NCBI GenBank assembly: GCA_964549615.1
Contig: CAZJVP010000103.1
Span: 1 to 29,754, forward strand
From: CAYVLA01 sp964549615 [NCBI: uncultured Thermococci archaeon]
GTDB taxonomy: Archaea > CAYQAE01 > CAYVLA01
Direction: 5' to 3'
DNA length: 29,754 nt
Part shown: positions 1 to 7,726 of the stretch, piece after piece
Layout of the letters: each line of letters opens with the position of its first letter
Position numbering within the stretch: the stretch's first letter is position 1
Program-made: the position numbers and the translations under genes
Notes under the pieces: model-generated
Told to the model about the DNA's origin: nothing
The model's input: the letters and a program-made list of their open reading frames with translations, nothing else
Databases searched by the model: none

Positions 1-35
1 ATGCCGTAGACAGCTGCGATCTTCTTCTCGGTCAT
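1..35 (-). CDS. Start of an unidentified gene, cut by the left edge
   Basis: On the minus strand an ATG at 35 follows a GGGAG-type ribosome site and opens a frame reading MTEKKIAAVYG before the window ends. Only 11 codons are visible, so no family can be named. The codons are GC-rich at third positions like the neighbours. An A/T-rich box at 121-129 on the same strand could be its promoter, giving a leader of roughly 60 nt. The start could also lie upstream at a non-ATG codon. Confidence 0.5.
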   Translation of the reverse strand, partial: MTEKKIAAVYG

Positions 36-120
36 CTCTCCCTTCTCTTTCTGGCGTATGATCCATCGAATCCTTGAGTCGGTTAGCTTGACCACCGACC
101 CGGCCCAAACAGGGGGCGGA

Positions 121-129
121 AATAAATTT
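121..129 (-). promoter_or_regulatory. Putative archaeal TATA box for the left-edge gene
   Basis: On the minus strand this reads AAATTTATT, the only strongly A/T-rich stretch between 36 and 206. Transcription would begin near 99. The rest of 36-206 shows nothing else I can name. The support is base composition and position only. Confidence 0.4.
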
Positions 130-206
130 CGGATAACGCACAGAATCGAGGAGCGAATCGACTCGCAAACCGTTGCGATATAGCGGTCAACCTGCGTCCA
201 GGATGG

Positions 207-1352
207 CTACCTGCGACGCGCGCGTTTCCTCCTCCTCTCGGCCCTGCCTGCCGCCGCGCCAAGCCTGCCTTTCCTATTGCGAGCGACCTGGACGGCCAGG
301 ACCGCCGTCGCGAAGACTATCCCGCTGGCGACCCAAAGGTAGATTCTCGAGGTCCTGGAAAGCGCGAGGCGCGCTTGCTCCCAGTGCTGCGCGGTCATCG
401 TGCCGAACCTAAACAACACAACCCCGTCAGCCCCCGACTTGACGGCCGAGGCCACGGCCCGGTTCACCTCGATCGGAGTGACGTCGTAGCCCTGTATGCC
501 GGCCCACACGCTCTTCGCCCCCTCTGCTTTCAGCGCCTGGACGCACGAACCCACCCAGACGGCGTCCCGACCGACCAACGCGTGGTAGCTGTTCGGCACA
601 AGGAAATCCGCAAGCCTGGAAAGCTCCGCCACGTCTTGGCCGCTTGCAAGCCTCTCGGATTCCTCGACCATGCGAATGAAGATCGAGAGCTTCAAGCCGG
701 CCGCGTCGATCACCCGCTTGACTGCCTTGACGGTGTCCAGGATCCTGCCATTCCTCCACTCCAGGAACTTGCCGAGAAGGTACTCGCTGCCGGTCAGGAC
801 TGAGGCGGAGATGTTCAAGCCAACGAACGAGGAGAAGGCCCCCAGGGTCTCGTTGTCGAAGGGCCCGAAGGGCACGTAGAGGTAGTCGAGGAAGATCCCG
901 CTCGGCTGAAGATCCGAGATGATCTGCTGCACCCATCCCACGAGCTTGGAGCGGTAGGCGAGGCTTGCCGGGTTGACCCAACCCCGGACCACGGATCCGT
1001 TGATGGACTGAAACGCCTCCTCGGGATGAGCTTCAAGGTACCTAGCGTTGCTATAGACGGTTAGCCACGCGTGCACCTGGATGTCCCTCGGGAGCGAGGA
1101 TCTGAGGCGGCTGAGCATCTCCATCTCCTCCGATGTGGGCGGCATGGGGACCAGCATGAAGATGGCGCCAACTCCGTAGTTGTTCAGCGCTTGGCATATC
1201 TGCTGCGGGTCCTTGCCTTCCATCTCGTCGGGCCTGATCCACACCCCCATGGTGACCTCCCGGCTTGCCGCCTCAACCGAGATCGAGGCGAGAAGAGACA
1301 AGCAAAGGCACGCGCAGAGCCGGCTACCCGATCTGGAAAACCTGTTCCGCAA
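207..1352 (-). CDS. Secreted or membrane-anchored TIM-barrel glycoside hydrolase-like protein
   Basis: About 381 aa from a TTG start at 1352. This start was chosen because the protein then begins with basic residues and a hydrophobic signal core (CACLCLSLLASISVEAAS); the upstream frame is low-complexity Arg/Ser read-through. The body resembles the putative glycoside hydrolase/DUF4015-like barrels: an early MGVWIRPDE strand, HAWLTVYSN, and GIFLDYLYVPFGP, which matches the 'GIHLDYIR'-type strand of those families. A C-terminal membrane segment (IYLWVASGIVFATAVLAVQV) and an Arg-rich tail follow, so the barrel would face outward, anchored at the C-terminus. It overlaps the 92-aa gene upstream by 29 nt and is probably co-transcribed with it. 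The substrate is unknown. The fold assignment is from motif resemblance only. Confidence 0.6.
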   Translation of the reverse strand: MRNRFSRSGSRLCACLCLSLLASISVEAASREVTMGVWIRPDEMEGKDPQQICQALNNYGVGAIFMLVPMPPTSEEMEMLSRLRSSLPRDIQVHAWLTVYSNARYLEAHPEEAFQSINGSVVRGWVNPASLAYRSKLVGWVQQIISDLQPSGIFLDYLYVPFGPFDNETLGAFSSFVGLNISASVLTGSEYLLGKFLEWRNGRILDTVKAVKRVIDAAGLKLSIFIRMVEESERLASGQDVAELSRLADFLVPNSYHALVGRDAVWVGSCVQALKAEGAKSVWAGIQGYDVTPIEVNRAVASAVKSGADGVVLFRFGTMTAQHWEQARLALSRTSRIYLWVASGIVFATAVLAVQVARNRKGRLGAAAGRAERRRKRARRR

Positions 1353-1602
1353 AGCCGATCGGCTTGGAAGGATGTCCCTTGGTCGTGACGATTGGCTCAT
1401 ACTTCCTGCCAAACCTGAGCGTGACTTGGCTCCCGTAGTAGTACCTCCGCCTGCCCATCGTTGCCTCCGAATCGACCCTGGCCCCCCTTTCCGTGAGAAG
1501 GACATCGAAGAAACGCCTGCCGTCGATGCTAAACCTGCAGCCGTCGCGGGTCTTGGTCGAGATGAGCTGCGCATCCCGCGGGTACTGGACGTAGATCTTC
1601 AC
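1324..1602 (-). CDS. Conserved-looking 92-aa protein of unknown function
   Basis: I do not recognise a family. A GTG start at 1602 gives MKIYVQYPRDAQLIS..., and a TATA-like box lies 26-27 nt upstream, which fits a leaderless transcript. The protein alternates hydrophobic and charged residues as a small beta-rich domain would. It includes FSIDGRRFFDVLLTERG and a Tyr-rich RRRYYYGSQVTLRFGRKYEP segment. No signal peptide or membrane helix is seen. The codon pattern looks coding, and the stop lies inside the signal-peptide region of the next gene, suggesting a two-gene unit with the TIM-barrel protein. The longer frame reading back to 1722 is not supported by the promoter position. Confidence 0.6.
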   Translation of the reverse strand: MKIYVQYPRDAQLISTKTRDGCRFSIDGRRFFDVLLTERGARVDSEATMGRRRYYYGSQVTLRFGRKYEPIVTTKGHPSKPIGFAEQVFQIG

Positions 1603-1624
1603 GTGCAGGACTCCCGTCCCAACT

Positions 1625-1632
1625 CTTAAAAG
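1625..1632 (-). promoter_or_regulatory. TATA box of the 92-aa gene (leaderless)
   Basis: Minus-strand CTTTTAAG, centred 26-27 nt before the GTG at 1602. It sits in the 107-nt divergent spacer shared with the peptidase gene, next to a separate plus-strand box at 1682-1688. Confidence 0.5.
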
Positions 1633-1681
1633 TGTGACAGACAAGAGATGGGCCTGGTTGAGGCAAAGAGTGGACAAGACA

Positions 1682-1688
1682 GATATAC
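1682..1688 (+). promoter_or_regulatory. TATA box of the M20 peptidase gene (leaderless)
   Basis: GATATAC is centred about 25 nt before the ATG at 1710. No Shine-Dalgarno sequence precedes that ATG, so a leaderless transcript is the simplest reading. Confidence 0.45.
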
Positions 1689-1709
1689 GCGAAGGCACAA
1701 TTCGGGCAC

Positions 1710-3062
1710 ATGCGCCCGACACTGATCAAGCACTTGAAGCGAAACTTCGAGGAGTATGTGGAAGAGCTCTGCGCCTTCGTGAAGAAGCCCAGCGTCTCGG
1801 CGACCGGGGAGGGAATCCGCTCCTGTGCATCCTTCCTTGCCCAGCGCATGGCCGAGTATGGCATCCATACCGAAACGCGCGAGCTGCCAGGGGGCAACCC
1901 CATCATCCTGGGAAAGGTTTCCGGGCTGAGGAAGGACAGGACGCTGCTTGTCTACGATCATTATGACGTCCAGCCTGCCGACCCGCTCGACGCGTGGGAG
2001 TTCGATCCTTTCTCCGGGCGGGTTGAGCAAGACCGGGTACTGGGAAGGGGCGCTGCGGACAGCAAGGGCAACCTCATGGCCTATCTGTCCGCGATCAGGC
2101 TGCTCTCCGAGACCGGAGGGTTGCCCATGTCTGTGACCTTGCTCTTCGAAGGCGAGGAGGAGATCGGCAGCCCGCACCTTGCGGACTTCATCGATTCCCA
2201 TTCATCCGAGCTAGCCTCGGACGCCGTGGTTTGCTGCGACGGCGAGATGGACCCATCCGGCAGGCCCATGATCAGTCTGGGGATGAAGGGACTGATCTAC
2301 GTTGAGCTTCGTTGCAGAAAGCTGAAGAGGGACGTACACTCATCCAAGGCATCCCTTCTGCCGAGCGCCTCCTGGCGAATCGTGAAGGCGCTGAACGAGC
2401 TGACGGATGCGGACGGTCGCATATCGATCCCGGGCTGGAGGGAGGGGATCGTCGAGCCGAGCACACACGACCTCAACCTTCTGAGGGAGATCCCGTTCGA
2501 TGAGGATCGGATCAAGGCGGAGTTCGGCGTCTCGGATTTCCTTCACGGAAAATCCGGATTCCAAGCCCTCCGAGACTTCCTCTACGAGCCCACCTGCAAC
2601 ATAGCCGGCCTGATCGCCGGCTACCAAGGGGAGGGATCCAAGACAGTCCTTCCGGCCGAGGCGAGGGCCAAGCTGGATCTGCGGCTCGTCTACGATCAGG
2701 ACGCCGACAGATGTCTGAGCCTCCTTAGGGAGCACCTCAAGAGCAGAGGATTCGGTGACGTCGAGGTGTCGGTGTTCGGCAAGATCAACCCATCCCATAC
2801 TCCTTCGGACGCGCCCATCGCCAGGGCCGCCGCAGAGGCGGCAACGGCCGTCTACCGGGAGAAGCCGGTCATCTATCCCAAGCACCATGCATCCGGTCCA
2901 GACTGCCTCTTCACCAAGAACCTCGGCCTGCACTCCGTGTGGACGGGCTGCGCGCCGGGGAACGGGCGGGCGCATGCGCCCAACGAGTTCATTGGGCTTG
3001 AGGACTTCAGGCTCGGAATCCTCTACGCATGCGAGCTCATCAGCCGATTCGCCCAAAACTGA
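1710..3062 (+). CDS. M20-family metallopeptidase (dipeptidase/carboxypeptidase-like)
   Basis: A 450-aa cytoplasmic protein of usual family length. The di-metal site is intact: His in LLVYDHYDVQP (family usually YGHYDVQP), bridging Asp in GRGAADSKG, the catalytic Glu pair in LLFEGEEEIGS, Asp in VVCCDGEMD, and the distal His in PKHHASGPD. A lid/dimerisation domain lies between GMKGLIYVELR and the return to the catalytic domain at about residue 370. It would hydrolyse dipeptides or other small amide substrates; the exact substrate cannot be told from sequence. The ATG at 1710 is supported by an A/T box 25 nt upstream. It precedes pdaD by 40 nt on the same strand and may be co-transcribed with it. 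Confidence 0.88.
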   Translation: MRPTLIKHLKRNFEEYVEELCAFVKKPSVSATGEGIRSCASFLAQRMAEYGIHTETRELPGGNPIILGKVSGLRKDRTLLVYDHYDVQPADPLDAWEFDPFSGRVEQDRVLGRGAADSKGNLMAYLSAIRLLSETGGLPMSVTLLFEGEEEIGSPHLADFIDSHSSELASDAVVCCDGEMDPSGRPMISLGMKGLIYVELRCRKLKRDVHSSKASLLPSASWRIVKALNELTDADGRISIPGWREGIVEPSTHDLNLLREIPFDEDRIKAEFGVSDFLHGKSGFQALRDFLYEPTCNIAGLIAGYQGEGSKTVLPAEARAKLDLRLVYDQDADRCLSLLREHLKSRGFGDVEVSVFGKINPSHTPSDAPIARAAAEAATAVYREKPVIYPKHHASGPDCLFTKNLGLHSVWTGCAPGNGRAHAPNEFIGLEDFRLGILYACELISRFAQN

Positions 3063-3102
3063 ATGAAAGAGATTTCAAGACAGATTCCCGCTGAGATCTC
3101 AT

Positions 3103-3570
3103 ATGAACCTCTTGGTCCCATCAAGGTTCTACGTGACGTCGGGGAAAGCCGTCTCCGAGGTCTCCGAGCTGAACGCATTCGATCGTGCGCTCTGTGACGC
3201 CGGCATCGCGGAGTACAACCTGGTTCCGGTATCCTCGGTCCTGCCTGCCAAAGCCCAGAGGATTAAGTCCCTCCAGCTTCCCCGAGGCGCGATACTGCAC
3301 TGCGTGCTGGCTCAGATGCACGGGGACGAGGGCGAGACGATCTCGGCGGGCATCGCGTACGCATTCAGGAAGGACGGTCAGGGAGGCTACGTCGCTGAGG
3401 GCCACGGTCACCTCGAGATGAAGGCCATGAAAGAGATACTTGGCTGGAAGATGAGCGAGATGGCCTCCTTCAGGGGCATCGAACTGAAGCCGGTGAGGTA
3501 CCTGATCGAGGAACTCTCCGTATCGATGGACCACTACGGGGCGTGCATCGCGGCGTTGGCCCTCATCTAG
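3103..3570 (+). CDS. pdaD: Pyruvoyl-dependent arginine decarboxylase
   Basis: 155 aa, typical for the archaeal PvlArgDC family. The proenzyme cleaves itself between the two serines of LVPVSSVLPAKA (Ser44-Ser45 here; Ser52-Ser53 in the Methanocaldococcus enzyme), turning the second serine into the pyruvoyl group. Other family features are the N-terminal VPSRFYVTSGKA, the HGDEGETISAGIAYAF strand and the C-terminal MDHYGACIAALAL. It converts arginine to agmatine, the first step of putrescine synthesis. Agmatinase lies 11.7 kb downstream. It is convergent with the polyamine importer, with 10 nt between the stop codons. No clear Shine-Dalgarno or TATA box precedes the ATG, so expression from the peptidase promoter is plausible. 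Confidence 0.95.
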   Translation: MNLLVPSRFYVTSGKAVSEVSELNAFDRALCDAGIAEYNLVPVSSVLPAKAQRIKSLQLPRGAILHCVLAQMHGDEGETISAGIAYAFRKDGQGGYVAEGHGHLEMKAMKEILGWKMSEMASFRGIELKPVRYLIEELSVSMDHYGACIAALALI

Positions 3571-3580
3571 CCGGCTGCGA

Positions 3581-4666
3581 TCATCCCTCGAGAACGACGG
3601 AATTCTCCGGCATCCATCCTACCTCGGCTTGATCGCCGATCGAGTAGTCTGCCTTGGAGTTCTTCATCTGGCACTCGACCCTGAGCGTGGTGCCGTCGAC
3701 GAGCCTGACGACATAAATGGATGAAGAACCTCTGTAGATCTCATCCACTATGCGGCACTTGAAACGATTCGAATGCGGCGGCACCTTTCCCAGGTAAATC
3801 TTTTCGGGCCTCACCGATATGGATATGGGAGACCCGGGGCCGCCGATGTGGTGCGACGGTGGGAGCATGACCTTGAGGCCCGAGACGTCCATGATCGTGG
3901 GCACGCCATCTTGCATGCGATGGACCCTCCCGGAGAGCACGTTCGTCTCGCCGATGAAGCCTGCCACGAACCTGGTCTTCGGCCTCTCGTATATGTCCTC
4001 CGCCCTTCCGACCTGCTCCAACCTGCCCTGGTTCATGACGCCGATGCGATCCGACATGGCCAAGGCTTCCTCCTGGTCGTGCGTAACGTAGAGGAATGTG
4101 ATCTTCAGGCTTTCCTGAAGGTTCTTGAGCTCAACCTGCATCTGTTTTCGGAGCCTGAGGTCGAGTGCCCCCAGCGGCTCGTCCAGAAGGAGCACCATTG
4201 GCTCTAGGACGAGGGATCTCGCCAAGGCGACCCTCTGCTGCTGCCCGCCGCTGAGCTGCTTGGGCTTCCTCTTCTCGAAGCCGGACAGATCAACCAGCCT
4301 CAGCATGGCCTCGACCTTCCGTTTGATCTCGTCTTTCGGGACCTTCGAGATCCTCAGGCCGAAGGCCACGTTGTCGAAGACGTTCATGTGCGGGAAGAGA
4401 GCGTAGCTCTGGAACACCGTCGTCACGGGCCTCTCGTAGGGAGGAACATCATTCATCAGTTGGCCGCCGACGTAGATCCTTCCGCTGGTTGGGGTCTCGA
4501 ATCCCCCGATCAAACGCAAGGTGGTGGTTTTGCCGCATCCGCTCGGACCCAAGAGCGAGAAGAACTCGCCTTTCTTGATGGATAGAGAGACATCGTCGAC
4601 TGCCACCACATCGCCGAAGACCTTCGTCACATCCTCCAACACGACGACGTTCTCATCCCCCGCCAT
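3581..4666 (-). CDS. potA: Spermidine/putrescine ABC transporter ATPase PotA
   Basis: 361 aa from the ATG at 4666, preferred over the TTG three bases earlier because it stands 6 nt after a GGGAGG site. The nucleotide-binding domain is complete: Walker [10 protein letters not shown] (residues 40-48), Q-loop in [11 protein letters not shown], signature [14 protein letters not shown] (138 on), Walker [13 protein letters not shown], and switch His in YVTHDQEEA. The C-terminal third is a TOBE domain ([21 protein letters not shown]) typical of CUT1/PotA-type importers. It is the last gene of the potBCDA operon, 14 nt after potD. It powers import of polyamine across the cytoplasmic membrane. Substrate choice between putrescine and spermidine is not decided by this subunit. 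Confidence 0.93.
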   Translation of the reverse strand: MAGDENVVVLEDVTKVFGDVVAVDDVSLSIKKGEFFSLLGPSGCGKTTTLRLIGGFETPTSGRIYVGGQLMNDVPPYERPVTTVFQSYALFPHMNVFDNVAFGLRISKVPKDEIKRKVEAMLRLVDLSGFEKRKPKQLSGGQQQRVALARSLVLEPMVLLLDEPLGALDLRLRKQMQVELKNLQESLKITFLYVTHDQEEALAMSDRIGVMNQGRLEQVGRAEDIYERPKTRFVAGFIGETNVLSGRVHRMQDGVPTIMDVSGLKVMLPPSHHIGGPGSPISISVRPEKIYLGKVPPHSNRFKCRIVDEIYRGSSSIYVVRLVDGTTLRVECQMKNSKADYSIGDQAEVGWMPENSVVLEG

Positions 4667-4680
4667 CAAAGTCCTCCCAC

Positions 4681-5778
4681 TCAGGCTAGGACTTCTGTCC
4701 AGACCTGGTTCATCTGCTGTGTGTACTCTCCCATCTCTTCCAAGAACTCAAGGCGGGCCATGACGTCCTCGGGCGGATAGATCGAGGGATCGTTAATGAT
4801 CTCCGGGTTGGTGAATTCGTACGACGCTTCGTTGGGGTTGGCGTACCACACGTAGTTGGATATCCCGGCGCTGACCTCCGGCCGAAGGATGTAGTTGATG
4901 AACTCGTGCGCCAGATCCTTGTGCGGGGCGTCCTTGAGGATGGCCATGTTGTCCATCCAGATGATCGTCCCCTCCTCCGGGATGGCGTACCGGACATCCT
5001 CATTATCGGCCGCCACCTGGTAGATGTCTCCGGACCAACCCTGGGACAGCCACGCATCCCCCTGGGCCAGCATGTTCATGTAGGTGTCGGTCGTGTAGGA
5101 TAGCACGAGAGGCTTCTGTTCAAGGAGCTTGGCCTTGACCTCCTGGAGATGGTCGGGATTGTTGTCGTTGACCGAGTAGCCCAAGAACTTAAGGGTCGTC
5201 CCTATGACCTCCCGCATCTCCTTGAGCATCGTTATCCTGCCCTTGTACTTCGGATCCCACAGTATGCCCCAGCCCTTCACCTCTTCGGTGACCTTCGCCG
5301 AGTTGTAGCCGATGCCGGTGGTGCCCCACTGGTAGGGGATGCTGTACTTGTACTGCTCCTTCGGTGGGCCCGGGTCGAAGGGCGGTGCCCTGAACTTCTC
5401 CCCGATGTTCTTGAAGTTCGTGATCCTATCCATGTCCAACGGCTCAAGCAGCCCGGACTTGCGCAGTATTTGCACGGCATAGTCGGAAGGCACTATGACG
5501 TCGTAGCCGGTTGCCCCTGACTGTATCTTCGCAAGAAGCTCATCGTTGCTCGAGTAGTTGTCGTAGTTCACCTTGCAACCGAACTCCCTCTCGAAATCCC
5601 TGATCGTCGTCTCTCCTATGTAGTCCGACCAGTTGTAGACGTTCAGCTGCTCTTTCTTCGAAAGGAGACATCCGCCGAGCGACGAGGCCGCTGCCAACGT
5701 CCCCACCGCCGCAATTCCCTTTACGAACCTCCTGCGGGTCAGCGACGGTCCGAGGTTCCATGCCTGGTTCTTCGTCAT
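4681..5778 (-). CDS. potD: Polyamine-binding lipoprotein PotD, Tat-type signal
   Basis: 365 aa. The N-terminus has a twin-arginine signal (LTRRRFVKG), a hydrophobic stretch, and a lipobox-like LGGC with Cys near residue 37, so the mature protein is probably a folded-exported, lipid-anchored receptor on the outer face of the membrane. The mature part starts [11 protein letters not shown], the family hallmark, and continues with [25 protein letters not shown] and [12 protein letters not shown]. These match the PotD/PotF family rather than general sugar receptors. The ATG directly abuts the potC stop (TAAATG), implying coupled translation. The choice between spermidine and putrescine is uncertain. 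The Tat route for a polyamine receptor differs from the Sec route of the E. coli protein. Confidence 0.92.
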   Translation of the reverse strand: MTKNQAWNLGPSLTRRRFVKGIAAVGTLAAASSLGGCLLSKKEQLNVYNWSDYIGETTIRDFEREFGCKVNYDNYSSNDELLAKIQSGATGYDVIVPSDYAVQILRKSGLLEPLDMDRITNFKNIGEKFRAPPFDPGPPKEQYKYSIPYQWGTTGIGYNSAKVTEEVKGWGILWDPKYKGRITMLKEMREVIGTTLKFLGYSVNDNNPDHLQEVKAKLLEQKPLVLSYTTDTYMNMLAQGDAWLSQGWSGDIYQVAADNEDVRYAIPEEGTIIWMDNMAILKDAPHKDLAHEFINYILRPEVSAGISNYVWYANPNEASYEFTNPEIINDPSIYPPEDVMARLEFLEEMGEYTQQMNQVWTEVLA

Positions 5779-6588
5779 TTACCTTTCCCTTCCTATCCTC
5801 TGCGACGCGAAGATTATCACCGTGGATGCCAAGACCACGAGCGTGGATATTGCATTGATCTCAGGGTTGACGCCGAACTTTATCATGGAGTAGATCTTCA
5901 GCGGCAATGTGGTCGCGCCAACTCCGGATATGAAGAAAGTTATGACGAAGTCGTCAAAGGAAAGCGTGAATGCGAGAAGCGCGCCCGCCAGAATGCCGGG
6001 CTTTATGATCGGCAACGTAACCTTCAGGAATGTCTGTAGCCTGCTTGCCCCCAGGTCCATCGCGGCCTCCTCGACGGCCCGATCCGTGTCGGCAAGCCTT
6101 GCCGAGACGACGACGGTCACGAATGAGATATTGAATACCACGTGACCGATGATGATCGTGGAGAGTCCGAGCTTGATGCCCAGGAGAACAAGAAACCCAA
6201 GAAGCGAGATCCCCATGATTATCTCGGGCATTATGATCGGCATGTAGATCAGGGTGTCGAAGAAGCCCCGCATCCTGACGTGGAACCTGTTGAGCCCGTA
6301 CGCCGTCACGGTCCCTATCACGGTCGAGATCGCTGTGGACACGATGGCGACGATCATGGTGTTCTTGAAAGCGGTCAGTACAGATTGGTTTGCGAGGAGA
6401 CGGCCGTACCATGCCAAGGTGAAACCCCTCCACGCAGCATTGAGCTTGGAGTCGTTGAATGAGAAAATAACCAGCACGACGATGGGGGCATAGAGGAAGA
6501 AAAACACCAGTAGCGTGTGCACCTTCAGCGCGGTCCCTCCCCGCCGCTCGATTACGCGATTGCTGATCTTGGGAACTGCGACGTGCAT
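5779..6588 (-). CDS. potC: Spermidine/putrescine ABC transporter permease PotC
   Basis: 269 aa from the ATG at 6588. That ATG overlaps the potB stop by one base (TGATG); the longer upstream frame is shadow translation of potB. There are six hydrophobic segments, beginning with VHTLLVFFFLYAPIVVLVIFSF. The permease EAA loop reads EEAAMDLGASRLQTFLKVTLPIIKPGI, which is where PotA docks. It resembles PotC/PotI rather than sugar permeases by its N-terminus (FSFNDSKLNAAWRGFTLAWY). It forms the channel heterodimer with PotB. Confidence 0.92.
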   Translation of the reverse strand: MHVAVPKISNRVIERRGGTALKVHTLLVFFFLYAPIVVLVIFSFNDSKLNAAWRGFTLAWYGRLLANQSVLTAFKNTMIVAIVSTAISTVIGTVTAYGLNRFHVRMRGFFDTLIYMPIIMPEIIMGISLLGFLVLLGIKLGLSTIIIGHVVFNISFVTVVVSARLADTDRAVEEAAMDLGASRLQTFLKVTLPIIKPGILAGALLAFTLSFDDFVITFFISGVGATTLPLKIYSMIKFGVNPEINAISTLVVLASTVIIFASQRIGRER

Positions 6589-7490
6589 CACATCAGCTCG
6601 ATTCTCTCTTGGCCAGAGACCCTGAAGTACACGAACATGCACACGAGGACGAAGGCGAGGAGGATGAACGATACCGCCGAGCCGAAGGCCCAGTTCCTCG
6701 CCTCCAGGAACTGGTTCTGGATCAGGTTCCCTATCATCCACTGCTTCGACCCACCAAGGAGGTCGGGGATGACGAAGGAGCCGATGGTCGGGATGAAGAC
6801 CAGCATCACCCCAGCCACCACGCCGGGCATCGTGTTCGGAAGCGTCACGCTCAGGAAGGCCTTGATCCTGTTTGCCCCGAGGTCCAATGCGGCCTCAAGA
6901 AGGGAAAAATCCATCTTCTCGATGGACGCGTAAAGAGGCAGGATCATGAAGGGGAGGTAGATGTCGACGAACCCAAGGATCACCGCGCCGGGGGTGTACA
7001 GCAGCTTGAGGGGGCTCTGGATGATGCCCAATGACCTAAGCAGCGTGTTCACGATCCCCTCGCTACGAAGGATCGTCATCCATGCGTAGGCCCGTACAAG
7101 CGTGCTCGTCCAGAAAGGCAGCATCACGAGAACTATGAGGGAGTTCTTCCACCTGGGGGCGCGCGTGGAGATATAGTAGGCGACGGGATATCCGACCAAG
7201 AGACAGATGACGGTAGTCACCACGGAGATCCAGATCGACCTCAGGAACACTCGGAAGTACAGTGGCGAAAGAAACCTCGCGTAGTTCTGCAGCGTGAAGC
7301 TGAAAACCACGCCACCGTACGCACTCGGCCGAGAGAAGCTGTATGCGAACACGATGAACAGCGGTATGAGAAAGAAAAGGACGAGCCAAAGCAGACAGGG
7401 CGAAAAGATCGCAAGCACCGCTAGCCGATGCCTCACGGGCATCCATATTCTGAGGATCTGAGCCGGCACGCGACCGTCAAGATACTCCAT
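6588..7490 (-). CDS. potB: Spermidine/putrescine ABC transporter permease PotB
   Basis: About 300 aa, first gene of the operon. I prefer the ATG at 7490 (MEYLDGRVPAQ) because the promoter-like box at 7531-7539 would start transcription near 7508, downstream of the ATG at 7544. A later ATG at 7442 (MPVRHRL) is also possible. Six membrane segments are seen, starting AVLAIFSPCLLWLVLFFLIP. The EAA loop is LEAALDLGANRIKAFLSVTLPNTMPG. The FSRPSAYGGVVFSFTLQNYARF stretch is typical of PotB. It pairs with PotC; gene order potB-potC-potD-potA differs from the E. coli potABCD order. Confidence 0.9.
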   Translation of the reverse strand: MEYLDGRVPAQILRIWMPVRHRLAVLAIFSPCLLWLVLFFLIPLFIVFAYSFSRPSAYGGVVFSFTLQNYARFLSPLYFRVFLRSIWISVVTTVICLLVGYPVAYYISTRAPRWKNSLIVLVMLPFWTSTLVRAYAWMTILRSEGIVNTLLRSLGIIQSPLKLLYTPGAVILGFVDIYLPFMILPLYASIEKMDFSLLEAALDLGANRIKAFLSVTLPNTMPGVVAGVMLVFIPTIGSFVIPDLLGGSKQWMIGNLIQNQFLEARNWAFGSAVSFILLAFVLVCMFVYFRVSGQERIELM

Positions 7491-7530
7491 CTCGATAGGC
7501 TGCGAACGACGCTCACGCCGAGCACTCGCT

Positions 7531-7539
7531 CTTAAATGT
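7531..7539 (-). promoter_or_regulatory. TATA box of the potBCDA operon
   Basis: Minus-strand ACATTTAAG, expected start of transcription near 7508. The spacer 7491-7726 shows no other gene or clear element. Confidence 0.45.
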
Positions 7540-7726
7540 TCCATAACGCGAGCGTTGGACTTTCGCTCAAGAATGCGGCTCGACGTCGAAGCCGTCCGTT
7601 CGGCGAATGCTCGGGTTCTGCGAGAAACCCCTCAGCGCCCGCGTCGCAGAGCCCAGACGATTTCACCAGGGCCAGACAATCTGACGAGTGCCCCAAGACA
7701 CCGGCCCAGTTCATCACGCAACCAGG

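Noticed and set aside
427-981. Long open frame opposite or shifted against the TIM-barrel gene
   Set aside because: It is Arg/Gly/Pro-rich shadow translation of the real gene with no start signal. The same applies to frames within polB2, the oxidoreductase, PotC and RuBisCO.
4490-4508. T-loop-like GGGGTCTCGAATCCCCC on the plus strand
   Set aside because: It lies inside the potA coding sequence with no other tRNA arms.
6589-6741. N-terminal extension of PotC
   Set aside because: It is an out-of-frame reading of the potB 3' end; the ATG at 6588 overlaps the potB stop and starts the conserved protein.
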